Shown: positions 1 through 5,664 of the stretch, piece after piece
How the letters are laid out: every line of letters starts with the position of its first letter
How positions within the stretch are numbered: the stretch's first letter is position 1
Source: Anaerolineae bacterium
GTDB taxonomy: Bacteria > Chloroflexota > Anaerolineae > JAADDB01
NCBI GenBank assembly: GCA_015489285.1
Contig: WGAA01000042.1
Coordinates: 1-5,963 of the forward strand
DNA: 5,963 bases
Reading direction: 5' to 3'
Notes under the pieces: model-generated
Told to the model about the DNA's origin: nothing
What the model saw: only the letters and a program-made list of their open reading frames with translations
Database searches by the model: none
Position numbers and translations under genes: made by a program

Positions 1-26
1 CATAGGACCTCGACCATAGGTACGGC

Positions 27-47
27 TAACGAGTCACGAGTAACTCC
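27..47 (+). repeat. Heptamer array 1 (3 units, TAACGAG type)
   Basis: Three units in exact 7-nt phase: TAACGAG (27-33), TCACGAG (34-40) and the decayed TAACTCC (41-47). They fit the window-wide consensus TNACGNN. The array is followed at 51-59 by sequence ending in GAAGACAA, and a similar tail follows array 3 near 1866-1880, which suggests the two are copies of one composite block. Confidence 0.65.
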
Positions 48-94
48 CTGGCGCGAAGACAAAGTGGTCTCTACAAAGCCAACTTATCTTCGAG

Positions 95-143
95 TCACGC
101 ATTACGCATCACGCATTACGCATCACGTATCACGTATCACGTT
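95..143 (+). repeat. Heptamer array 2 (7 units, T[C/T]ACGCA type)
   Basis: This is the longest array. Seven units lie in perfect 7-nt phase: TCACGCA and TTACGCA alternate four times (95-122), then TCACGTA twice and TCACGTT. Position 2 varies, whereas A3-C4-G5 never does. The stretch 84-120 matches 1950-1986 at 32 of 37 positions, so arrays 2 and 5 share an origin that includes some flanking sequence. Confidence 0.8.
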
Positions 144-181
144 GCAGAGCCCAGGCGCGCCTGCCCTGTCGACTTGGCACT

Positions 182-215
182 CAGACTTCCGAAATCTCGC
201 AGCTTGGGAAGTCTG
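182..215. repeat. Decayed hairpin repeat, copy 1
   Basis: An inverted repeat with a 9-bp perfect stem (CAGACTTCC at 182-190 with GGAAGTCTG at 207-215) and a 16-nt inner part that barely pairs. It aligns with the perfect hairpin at 2352-2384: both begin GAC(T/C)TCCGA and both are followed by GTCTGGAC. Within the shared stem the pair 187/210 is T-A here and C-G in the other copy, a compensatory change. It lies 77 bp before the ThyX-like start. The role is unknown; it could be a mobile repeat, a terminator for an upstream gene or a protein-binding site. Confidence 0.6.
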
Positions 216-280
216 GACAGGACTTTGGCCGGTGCGCAAGGCCCGTGCATTTCCGAACGTTCTCTCTTGAAATGACACGC

Positions 281-286
281 CGGAGG
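281..286 (+). promoter_or_regulatory. Ribosome binding site of the ThyX-like gene
   Basis: CGGAGG ends 6 nt before ATG 293. This decides the start: the frame also opens at GTG 245, but no Shine-Dalgarno sequence precedes that codon, and the 16 extra residues do not resemble the start of a ThyX domain. Confidence 0.75.
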
Positions 287-292
287 CATCCC

Positions 293-1837
293 ATGAGCGC
301 TTTCACTCCGCAGGCCCGGGTACGTCTGGTCAACGCGTTCCTCCGACCGTATGACAATGCCGTGGCGACGGCCCGTACATGTTATTCGGCGAAGGGGATT
401 GTAACCCCAGATGACGTTGTTCGCCAGCCGGAGGTGCGGGATCGGATCGCGCGCAGCATTTACGCCGCGGGGCATCACACCACCCTCCAGCACGCCCACT
501 TCCAGTTCACCCTGGAAAACGTGAGCCGTCACTTCATCTGGGACTTCCTACACTCCCACCCCTTCTACAACAGCGAACAGGTAAGCCAGCGCTACGTACG
601 GGTCCACCAGGACAATGTGGTCATCCCCCCGTTGGAGGGCCGGGCCCGACGGGTCTACGTGGAAGCCGTCACCTTGCAGATGGAGGCCTACGAACGCCTC
701 ATCGAGCTCCTTTTGCCCGCGGCCGAAGCCCACTACTACGCCCGTTTCCCCGCCCATCGCCCCAAAGATGGGGGCAAACCCCACCGCCTCGCCCGACGCT
801 GGATTCCCCGCAAGGCCCAGGAAATCGCCCGATACGTCCTCCCTGTGGCCACGACCGCCTACCTCTACCACACAATCAGCCTCCTCACCCTCCTGCGTTA
901 CTACCGCCTCTCCCGCCAGTACGACGTCCCCACGGAAACGCACGCGGTCGTACAGGCGATGGTGAGGGCCGTGTTGGCCCACGATCCCGAGGTGGAGAAG
1001 CTGCTGGAGGAGCCCATCCCTCTGGAGGAGACGGTGGAGTATCGCTTCTGGCGCGCGGCCGGGGAAGTGCCGGGAGGATCGCGCGCGTATCGGGAGGAAT
1101 TCGACCGGGAGCTGGGAGGCTACCGGAGTCGCCTGATCGCCCACACCCCCGACGCGGAAGCCATCGTCGCCCAGGCCGTGCGCGACGTCCTGGGCGTGCC
1201 CCGGGTCCACCTCTCGGACGACGAAGCCATCGACCTGGTCCTCAACCCCGCGCGCAACCCCTACCTTGCCGAGCCCCTGAACCTGGCCTTCCACTCCAAA
1301 CTCATGCGAGTCCTACACCATCCCTCGTACACCTTCCGCAAAAAACTCTCCCATACGGCCGACAGTCAAGACCAGCGTCACCGCCTCACCCCGGGAAGTC
1401 GCCCCATGATGACGGCCTACCTGAGCGACGAACCCGACTACATCACCCCCGCCCTCATCGAAGAAGAGCCCCGGGCCGACCGCTATTATCGGGACGTCAT
1501 GGAACGCACGTGGGAATACATGGGGCGCCTCAAGCGCCTTGGCGTCCCGCGGGAATACATCACCTACCTCCTTCCCAACGGCGTCGCCATCCGATTTACA
1601 GAAAGTGCCACCCTCCTTGCCCTCCACCACAAATTGCGCATGCGCCTCTGCTACAACGCGCAAGAGGAAATCCTCACCGCCAGCCGTGAAGAAGCCCAAC
1701 AAATTCAGCACGTCACCCCGCGACTGGGGCGCTACCTGGCGCCCCCCTGTCGCCTCCGCTACCTTGCCGGCGTCAAACCCTACTGCCCCGAAGGGGAACG
1801 CTACTGCGGCGTCAGGGTATGGAGGGGGGAAGAGTAA
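293..1837 (+). CDS. thyX: Tandem FAD-dependent thymidylate synthase (ThyX) family protein
   Basis: The protein has 514 residues; ThyX proteins are usually about 215-250. ThyX makes dTMP from dUMP using methylene-tetrahydrofolate, FAD and NADPH in the cytoplasm, normally as a homotetramer whose active sites form between subunits. Here two ThyX-like halves are fused. Half 1 (about 8-250) has the N-terminal strand-helix with PYDNAVATARTCYS (19-32), HHTTLQHAHFQFTLENVSR (61-79), NSEQVSQRYV (93-102) and EIARYVLP (177-184). At the place of the RHR signature it has H87-S88-H89. Half 2 (about 280-514) restarts with RLIAHTPDAEAIVAQA, has QRHR (361-364) but lacks the following NExSxRY, and ends with GVPREYITYLLP and LRMRLCYNAQEEI. 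The signature RHRxxSxNExSxRY is therefore split between halves. ATG 293 is chosen for its ribosome binding site. The TAA stop lies inside a heptamer repeat. Family membership is confident; whether it is an active synthase is inference. Confidence 0.85.
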   Translation: MSAFTPQARVRLVNAFLRPYDNAVATARTCYSAKGIVTPDDVVRQPEVRDRIARSIYAAGHHTTLQHAHFQFTLENVSRHFIWDFLHSHPFYNSEQVSQRYVRVHQDNVVIPPLEGRARRVYVEAVTLQMEAYERLIELLLPAAEAHYYARFPAHRPKDGGKPHRLARRWIPRKAQEIARYVLPVATTAYLYHTISLLTLLRYYRLSRQYDVPTETHAVVQAMVRAVLAHDPEVEKLLEEPIPLEETVEYRFWRAAGEVPGGSRAYREEFDRELGGYRSRLIAHTPDAEAIVAQAVRDVLGVPRVHLSDDEAIDLVLNPARNPYLAEPLNLAFHSKLMRVLHHPSYTFRKKLSHTADSQDQRHRLTPGSRPMMTAYLSDEPDYITPALIEEEPRADRYYRDVMERTWEYMGRLKRLGVPREYITYLLPNGVAIRFTESATLLALHHKLRMRLCYNAQEEILTASREEAQQIQHVTPRLGRYLAPPCRLRYLAGVKPYCPEGERYCGVRVWRGEE

Positions 1838-1863
1838 CGAGTAACGGAGTAACGAGTAACCGG
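1835..1863 (+). repeat. Heptamer array 3 (4 units, TAACGAG type), overlapping the thyX stop
   Basis: The units are TAACGAG (1835-1841), an 8-nt variant TAACGGAG (1842-1849), TAACGAG (1850-1856) and TAACCGG (1857-1863). The first three bases of unit 1 are the TAA stop codon of the ThyX-like gene. The unit type is the same as in array 1. Confidence 0.75.
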
Positions 1864-1877
1864 ATGGCGTGGGAAGA

Positions 1878-1905
1878 CAACGATTAACGATTGACAATTA
1901 ACGAT
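1878..1905 (+). repeat. Heptamer array 4 (4 units, TAACGAT type)
   Basis: The units are CAACGAT, TAACGAT, TGACAAT and TAACGAT in exact 7-nt phase. This is the most AT-rich variant of the family. The core ACG is broken only once, to ACA. Confidence 0.7.
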
Positions 1906-1960
1906 TAAAGGGCCGGCGCGGACACAAGGTTATCGCCATAGAGCTGACCTTGTCTTCAAG

Positions 1961-1988
1961 TTACGCATTATGCATCACGCATCACGTC
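1961..1988 (+). repeat. Heptamer array 5 (4 units, T[C/T]ACGCA type)
   Basis: The units are TTACGCA, TTATGCA, TCACGCA and TCACGTC. With its left flank (1950-1986) it matches 84-120 at 32 of 37 positions, and all five differences are transitions. Confidence 0.75.
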
Positions 1989-2033
1989 ATCAGGCCAAGT
2001 TGCGCTTACTGTGCCGACTTCCTCACCGGCGCC

Positions 2034-2061
2034 TGACGCATTACGGGTGACGAATGACGTT
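2034..2061 (+). repeat. Heptamer array 6 (4 units, TGACGNN type)
   Basis: The units are TGACGCA, TTACGGG, TGACGAA and TGACGTT in exact phase. The array ends 9 bp before the double-hairpin palindrome. Confidence 0.7.
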
Positions 2062-2070
2062 ACGAACGGC

Positions 2071-2174
2071 GCCGGGCGCTAAACCGCCCGGCTCATCCTA
2101 GCGAAGGCCTGCGGCCTCACGCGGTCAAGCCCGAAGGGCTTCGCTTTAATGAGCACGGCGGTTCAGCGCCGTGC
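2071..2174. repeat. REP/BIME-like double palindrome (two inverted 52-nt units)
   Basis: The left half 2071-2122 and the reverse complement of the right half 2123-2174 match at 37 of 52 positions. Each half contains two hairpins. Left: 2071-2078 with 2085-2092 (loop CTAAAC), then 2105-2109 with 2113-2117. Right: 2153-2160 with 2167-2174 (loop GTTCAG), then 2128-2132 with 2136-2140. Six of the 15 mismatches form three compensatory base-pair exchanges, so the stems are conserved while the sequence drifts. The core linker GCTCAT and AGCGAAG is identical in both halves. The arrangement resembles the inverted REP pairs (BIMEs) that REP-associated tyrosine transposases are known to mobilise; no such transposase is in the window. 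It could instead be a structured RNA or a short non-autonomous mobile element. Confidence 0.75.
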
Positions 2175-2227
2175 GAGGGGAGCGGGGAGACAAGCTCGGC
2201 CCGACAGCGCCAACCCACTCGCCCAAA

Positions 2228-2255
2228 TCACGCATTACGCATCACGAATCACGCA
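2228..2255 (+). repeat. Heptamer array 7 (4 units, T[C/T]ACGCA type)
   Basis: The units are TCACGCA, TTACGCA, TCACGAA and TCACGCA in exact phase, of the same sequence type as arrays 2 and 5. Confidence 0.75.
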
Positions 2256-2301
2256 CTCGATGCCGGATTTCATCCTAACACGCCGGCCTTCTCCCCGCGC
2301 C

Positions 2302-2329
2302 TGACGCATGACGGATGACGCCTGACGCC
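2302..2329 (+). repeat. Heptamer array 8 (4 units, TGACGNN type)
   Basis: The units are TGACGCA, TGACGGA, TGACGCC and TGACGCC in exact phase, with a possible eroded fifth unit TCTCGTC (2330-2336). The unit type is the same as in array 6, with similar upstream sequence. Confidence 0.75.
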
Positions 2330-2351
2330 TCTCGTCAGGCCGGGGCACCTG

Positions 2352-2384
2352 AGACCTCCGAAGTCTGCGAGACTTCGGAGGTCT
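2352..2384. repeat. Perfect 15-bp hairpin repeat, copy 2
   Basis: AGACCTCCGAAGTCT (2352-2366) is followed by loop GCG and its exact reverse complement (2370-2384). No T-run follows on either strand, so it is not a classical intrinsic terminator. A decayed relative sits at 182-215 ahead of the ThyX-like gene, so this is a repeated element. It ends 32 bp upstream of the -35 box of the next gene, where it could act as a protein-binding site or simply be a mobile repeat. Confidence 0.75.
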
Positions 2385-2416
2385 GGACGGAGCTCTGGAC
2401 CGAAAAACGCCACCAT

Positions 2417-2445
2417 TTGCTCAGGCCGACGCTCTATGTTAGAAT
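2417..2445 (+). promoter_or_regulatory. Sigma70-type promoter of the surface hydrolase gene
   Basis: The -35 box is TTGCTC (2417-2422, the conserved TTG retained), the spacer is 17 nt and the -10 box is TAGAAT (2440-2445, five of six consensus bases). Transcription should start near 2452, giving a 5' leader of about 54 nt. It is the only convincing promoter in the window, and it separates the hydrolase gene from the ThyX-like gene. Confidence 0.65.
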
Positions 2446-2490
2446 CGCCTGTTCCGGGCCATTGAGCTCCGGACATTTACCCTATGTTAA

Positions 2491-2498
2491 GAGGAGAG
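2491..2498 (+). promoter_or_regulatory. Ribosome binding site of the surface hydrolase gene
   Basis: GAGGAGAG with core AGGAG at 2492-2496 lies 9 nt before ATG 2506. It confirms that start, which is followed shortly by the membrane-anchor segment. Confidence 0.75.
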
Positions 2499-2505
2499 TA
2501 TTCGT

Positions 2506-5500
2506 ATGCATCCATCGCACGCACATGCGCCTGCGACTTCGGCCAACCGCACGTTGATCCTCGTGCTCAACGTGCTCATCGTGTTGGCCCTGATAGCGGC
2601 CCTGCTACTGCCCCCCATCTCCATTGTGGACCGCATCCGCTATCGGGGGTTTACGGACATCACCCCGACCCACGGGGACGTACGTGACCCCGACGGAACC
2701 CAGGTCACCTTCCCCGATGCCTCCCTCACCGGCCCCCTCAAGGCCAAACTCACCTCCATCCCCATGCGGGATTTCGTGGAGGGGAAGGTGGAGAAGGGGT
2801 TGAAGGAAGCGGCCCAGCAAGCCCAATCCATGGGCTTGATCCCCAAAAGCCCCTTCTACATCCTGACGCTCGTCGGGAGCGAACCCGAAGCCGTCTACAT
2901 CAGCATCCCCACCCCCAACGACGCAGAACCGTACGAGACCCTCGACCTCTACACGTGGGATGAGGCCAAGAAAAAGTGGATCTGGCTCCCCAGTCACCGG
3001 CTCCCCGAGGAGGACCGCATCGAAGCCGTCCTCGACTGGGTCCCCCGGAATTTCATGGTCATGCAAACGCAACCCGGCCCCAAGTCCGCCACGACGGACG
3101 TGCCCCAGGGAATGCTCCTGTCCGAGGAGGGAGCCGATGCCGTGGCCATCATCCATCCCGTGGGCATCTACCTCGCGGATGAAGGATTCCTCAAGGGCAG
3201 CCTTGCCGTGCCCGCGCCGGGCAGCGGCGTCCCCTACAAGATCATGCCCACCATCCGCAACTACGAAAACGGGGTCGTGCGCACCGACCTCCTGTGGAAC
3301 ATGCTGGCGACCCCGAAACAGCAGGAAAACAACATCGCCTCCATCGTGGAACTGGTCACCAAGAACGACTACGCGGGGGTGGACATCGACTATCGGGGGG
3401 TAGACCCCTTGCAGCGGGCCCTGTTCACGGACTTCATCGCCCGCCTGGCCGAACAGCTCCACGCGAACGGGAAACTCATCAGCGTGCGGGTGGAGCCTCC
3501 CCGCCAGATCGCTCAGGGGATCTGGTTGACGGGCGGATATGACTGGCGCAAGCTGGGGCGCGTCGTGGACATCGTGCGGGTGCCCGCGCCCATCGACCCC
3601 GAGGCGTACCGCCAGGGAGGCGTCTTCGACCAGATTATGATGTGGGCTGTGGGCGAGATCGACCGCTCCAAGATCCAGGTCGTACTCCCCGCGCGCAGCG
3701 TGGAAATCGCGGGCTCCTACATGATCCTCAAGTCGTACAGTGAAGCCCTGGCCCCCATCGCTGCCCAGCTGAAGGGAGAAGGTGGAGTCGTCCAGCCGGG
3801 GCAAGAAGTCCACGTGCAGGTGACCACCGAGAAGCCCGTGAGCCCCCTCCAGTTCGACGAGGAACTCTTCCAGTACTGGTACAAGTACCTGGACGACCAG
3901 GGGAACGAACGCACGGTGTGGATCGAGAACGCGGCCAGCCTGGCCCACAAGCTGGAGCTGACGGACAAGTACCACGTCGCCGGGGTGACCACCCAGCACC
4001 TCCTCTCGGGGGATGCGGACCCGGCCATCTGGGACGTGTTGCGCGCCTATCAGGCCTCCGAGGAGCTCGGCGTCTCCCCGACCGAGTACCTCGTCTCCTG
4101 GGTCGTGGTAGACGCGGAAGGGAATGTCCTGGCCCAGGGGGAAACGCCAGTGGGCACGCATCCCATCACCGTCACGGCCCCCATCTCGGGCCAGATCCGG
4201 GTCCAGGCGTCCCTGCGCCAGGGGCGTTATGTGGTCGGGGAAGCCCAGGAGATCGGGTTTACCGTGGCAACGCCCACCCCCACGGTGACCCCCATGCCCA
4301 CGGCGACCCCTACCCCGCGCCCGACCCCGACACCCATGAGCGCGCTGGCCCGGGTCAACCGAACGATGAACATTCGTGAGGGGCCGAGCACGAACTACAA
4401 GATCCTGGGCCAGGCCAAAGCGGGGGAGACGTACACCATCATCGGCAAGAACAAAGCCGGCACGTGGTGGCAGGTCCGCCTGCCCGGCGGGAAGATCGGC
4501 TGGCTTTACGGCAAACTCATCCAGATCCTGGGACCCGTGGAAAACGTCCAGGTGGCCAAGAACATCCCGCCGGAGCCCAAGCCCAAACCCGACACCGTCG
4601 CCCGCGGTCGGCTTCCCGGCTTCTTCGACTACGGCGTCCAGGCCCACATGGATAGCCCGGCCATGACCGCGAAGGTCATGGACATGACCCTGGGGATGCA
4701 CTTCCACTGGGTCAAGCAACAGATCGAATGGTTCCGCATGGAACCCAGTAAGGGCCAGATCGATTGGGGCATGATGGACATGATCGTGAACACGGGCGAC
4801 CAGAAGGGCGTCAAGGTCATGTTCAGCATCGTGAAGGCCCCGCGCTGGGCCCGCCCGGGCAACACGGACTTCAGCGTCAACGGGCCGCCCCAGAATCCCC
4901 AGGATTACGCGGACTTCGTCGGAGCCGTGGCCAAGCGCTACTGCGGCCACAGCCTCAAGGCCATCGAGGTGTGGAACGAGCAGAACTTGTGGTACGAGTG
5001 GGGCCACGAGACCATCGATCCGGCCCGGTACATGCAGCTGCTGAAGGCCGCGTACATCGCCATCAAACGGGCTTGCCCCAGCATGATCGTCATCAGCGGC
5101 GCGCTGACGCCGACCGGCGCACCGGCCCCCTGGGCCATGGATGACTTCGCTTACCTGGAAGGGATGTACCGACACGGGCTCAAGCAGTACTCGGACGCCA
5201 TCGGGGCCCACCCCAGCGGCTTCAACGTGCCGCCCGACGCGACGGGGTGCCATCCCAACGTGCAAACCTTCCGCGGCCCCTGTGAAAACCCCCATCACTC
5301 CTGGTCCTTCCGCCTGACGATGGAAGGGTACCGGCGGATCATGCTCAAGTACGGGGACGGGGCCAAACGTATCTGGCCCACCGAGTTCGGCTGGGCCACC
5401 AACCCGCACCCGGTGAAGGGGTACGAGTACGCGGCCGATAACACCCCGGACGAACAGGCCCAGTTCACCGTCCGTGCCTATCAGATGATGAAACAGTGGG

Positions 5501-5652
5501 GCTGGGTCGGTGTGGCCTTCCTCTGGAACTTGAACTTCCGGGTCGTTGCTCCCGGATCGGAGCAAGCCCAATGGGGCATCGTCGACCGCTTCTGGAATCC
5601 TTTGCCCGCCTATAATGCCCTTAAAGCCTGCCGCGAAAACGGCGGGTGCTGA
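2506..5652 (+). CDS. Membrane-anchored multidomain protein: GH18-like, SH3b and clan GH-A glycoside hydrolase
   Basis: The protein has 1048 residues. A His-rich tip is followed by one hydrophobic segment (about 16-36), an uncleaved signal anchor that would place the rest outside the membrane. Residues 45-205 are an unassigned beta-rich region. About 205-515 resemble a GH18 barrel of the YaaH type: NNIASIVELV (275-284), GVDIDYRGVD (291-300) and WIENAASLAHKL (472-483). The catalytic Glu of DGxDxDxE is replaced by R297, so this barrel is probably non-catalytic. About 526-588 look like an Ig/FN3-type domain. A Thr-Pro linker spans 589-611. About 613-675 are a bacterial SH3 domain (NIREGPSTNYKILG, WWQVRLPGGKIGWLYG). 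About 704-1048 form a clan GH-A barrel related to GH39/GH5, with acid/base E825 in EVWNEQN and nucleophile E960 in WPTEFGW. The substrate is unknown; cell-wall or environmental polysaccharide is inferred from SH3b and GH18-like domains, which commonly bind peptidoglycan or chitin-like glycans. It has its own promoter and ribosome binding site. Confidence 0.85.
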   Translation: MHPSHAHAPATSANRTLILVLNVLIVLALIAALLLPPISIVDRIRYRGFTDITPTHGDVRDPDGTQVTFPDASLTGPLKAKLTSIPMRDFVEGKVEKGLKEAAQQAQSMGLIPKSPFYILTLVGSEPEAVYISIPTPNDAEPYETLDLYTWDEAKKKWIWLPSHRLPEEDRIEAVLDWVPRNFMVMQTQPGPKSATTDVPQGMLLSEEGADAVAIIHPVGIYLADEGFLKGSLAVPAPGSGVPYKIMPTIRNYENGVVRTDLLWNMLATPKQQENNIASIVELVTKNDYAGVDIDYRGVDPLQRALFTDFIARLAEQLHANGKLISVRVEPPRQIAQGIWLTGGYDWRKLGRVVDIVRVPAPIDPEAYRQGGVFDQIMMWAVGEIDRSKIQVVLPARSVEIAGSYMILKSYSEALAPIAAQLKGEGGVVQPGQEVHVQVTTEKPVSPLQFDEELFQYWYKYLDDQGNERTVWIENAASLAHKLELTDKYHVAGVTTQHLLSGDADPAIWDVLRAYQASEELGVSPTEYLVSWVVVDAEGNVLAQGETPVGTHPITVTAPISGQIRVQASLRQGRYVVGEAQEIGFTVATPTPTVTPMPTATPTPRPTPTPMSALARVNRTMNIREGPSTNYKILGQAKAGETYTIIGKNKAGTWWQVRLPGGKIGWLYGKLIQILGPVENVQVAKNIPPEPKPKPDTVARGRLPGFFDYGVQAHMDSPAMTAKVMDMTLGMHFHWVKQQIEWFRMEPSKGQIDWGMMDMIVNTGDQKGVKVMFSIVKAPRWARPGNTDFSVNGPPQNPQDYADFVGAVAKRYCGHSLKAIEVWNEQNLWYEWGHETIDPARYMQLLKAAYIAIKRACPSMIVISGALTPTGAPAPWAMDDFAYLEGMYRHGLKQYSDAIGAHPSGFNVPPDATGCHPNVQTFRGPCENPHHSWSFRLTMEGYRRIMLKYGDGAKRIWPTEFGWATNPHPVKGYEYAADNTPDEQAQFTVRAYQMMKQWGWVGVAFLWNLNFRVVAPGSEQAQWGIVDRFWNPLPAYNALKACRENGGC
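4270..4335 (+). repeat. Thr-Pro linker coding repeat
   Basis: Twenty-two codons alternate mainly Thr (ACG/ACC) and Pro (CCC/CCG), encoding residues 589-610. The low-complexity, C-rich tract links the Ig-like region to the SH3b domain as an extended spacer. Such tracts are prone to length change by slippage. Confidence 0.8.
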
Positions 5653-5664
5653 TGCAGGAGGGAC

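Larger units (their letters stand above)
1..292. other. Noncoding leader region upstream of the ThyX-like gene
   Basis: I see no credible gene here. The region holds two heptamer arrays (27-47 and 95-143), a decayed hairpin (182-215) and the ribosome binding site of the next gene. A short open frame at 64-270 only translates the heptamer array and is judged spurious. I found no convincing promoter: no good -35/-10 pair precedes the start at 293. The end of whatever gene lies further upstream is not in the window. Confidence 0.7.
1838..2505. other. 668-bp repeat-dense intergenic region
   Basis: No gene could be supported on either strand. In order, the region contains heptamer arrays 3 (tail), 4, 5 and 6, the double-hairpin palindrome (2071-2174), arrays 7 and 8, the perfect hairpin (2352-2384), the promoter (2417-2445) and the ribosome binding site of the next gene. 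The unassigned stretches are 1910-1960, 1989-2033, 2175-2227 and 2256-2301. The first contains a weak 7-bp inverted repeat (ACAAGGT 1924-1930 with ACCTTGT 1947-1953, 16-nt loop). The segments 2013-2047 and 2282-2315 resemble each other (both contain GCGCCTGACGCAT), so arrays 6 and 8 are copies with shared flanks. No clear intrinsic terminator for the ThyX-like gene is visible. Confidence 0.75.

Noticed and set aside
95..143. CRISPR array
   Set aside because: The units are contiguous 7-mers without spacers; there are no 25-40 nt repeats separated by unique spacers.
64..270. A 68-codon open frame with a YASRITHHVSRIT-like peptide
   Set aside because: The peptide is only the heptamer array read as protein, and no ribosome binding site precedes it.
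245..292. GTG start 16 codons upstream for the ThyX-like gene
   Set aside because: No Shine-Dalgarno sequence lies before 245, while GGAGG sits 6 nt before ATG 293, where the ThyX-like sequence begins.
548..1294. A 248-codon open frame on the - strand within the ThyX-like gene
   Set aside because: Low-complexity Gly/Val/Asp-rich product with no domain; a shadow of the + strand gene.
1924..1953. Hairpin ACAAGGT/ACCTTGT after the ThyX-like gene as terminator
   Set aside because: Only 7 bp with a 16-nt loop and no T-run; too weak to call.
2099..2145. Alternative outer stem AGCGAAG/CTTCGCT as a separate hairpin
   Set aside because: It is a by-product of the inverted pairing of the two units (2071-2174) and competes with the better-supported local hairpins, so it is not listed separately.
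2352..2384. Intrinsic terminator of the ThyX-like gene
   Set aside because: It lies over 500 bp past the stop, has no following T-run on either strand, and has a related copy before another gene.
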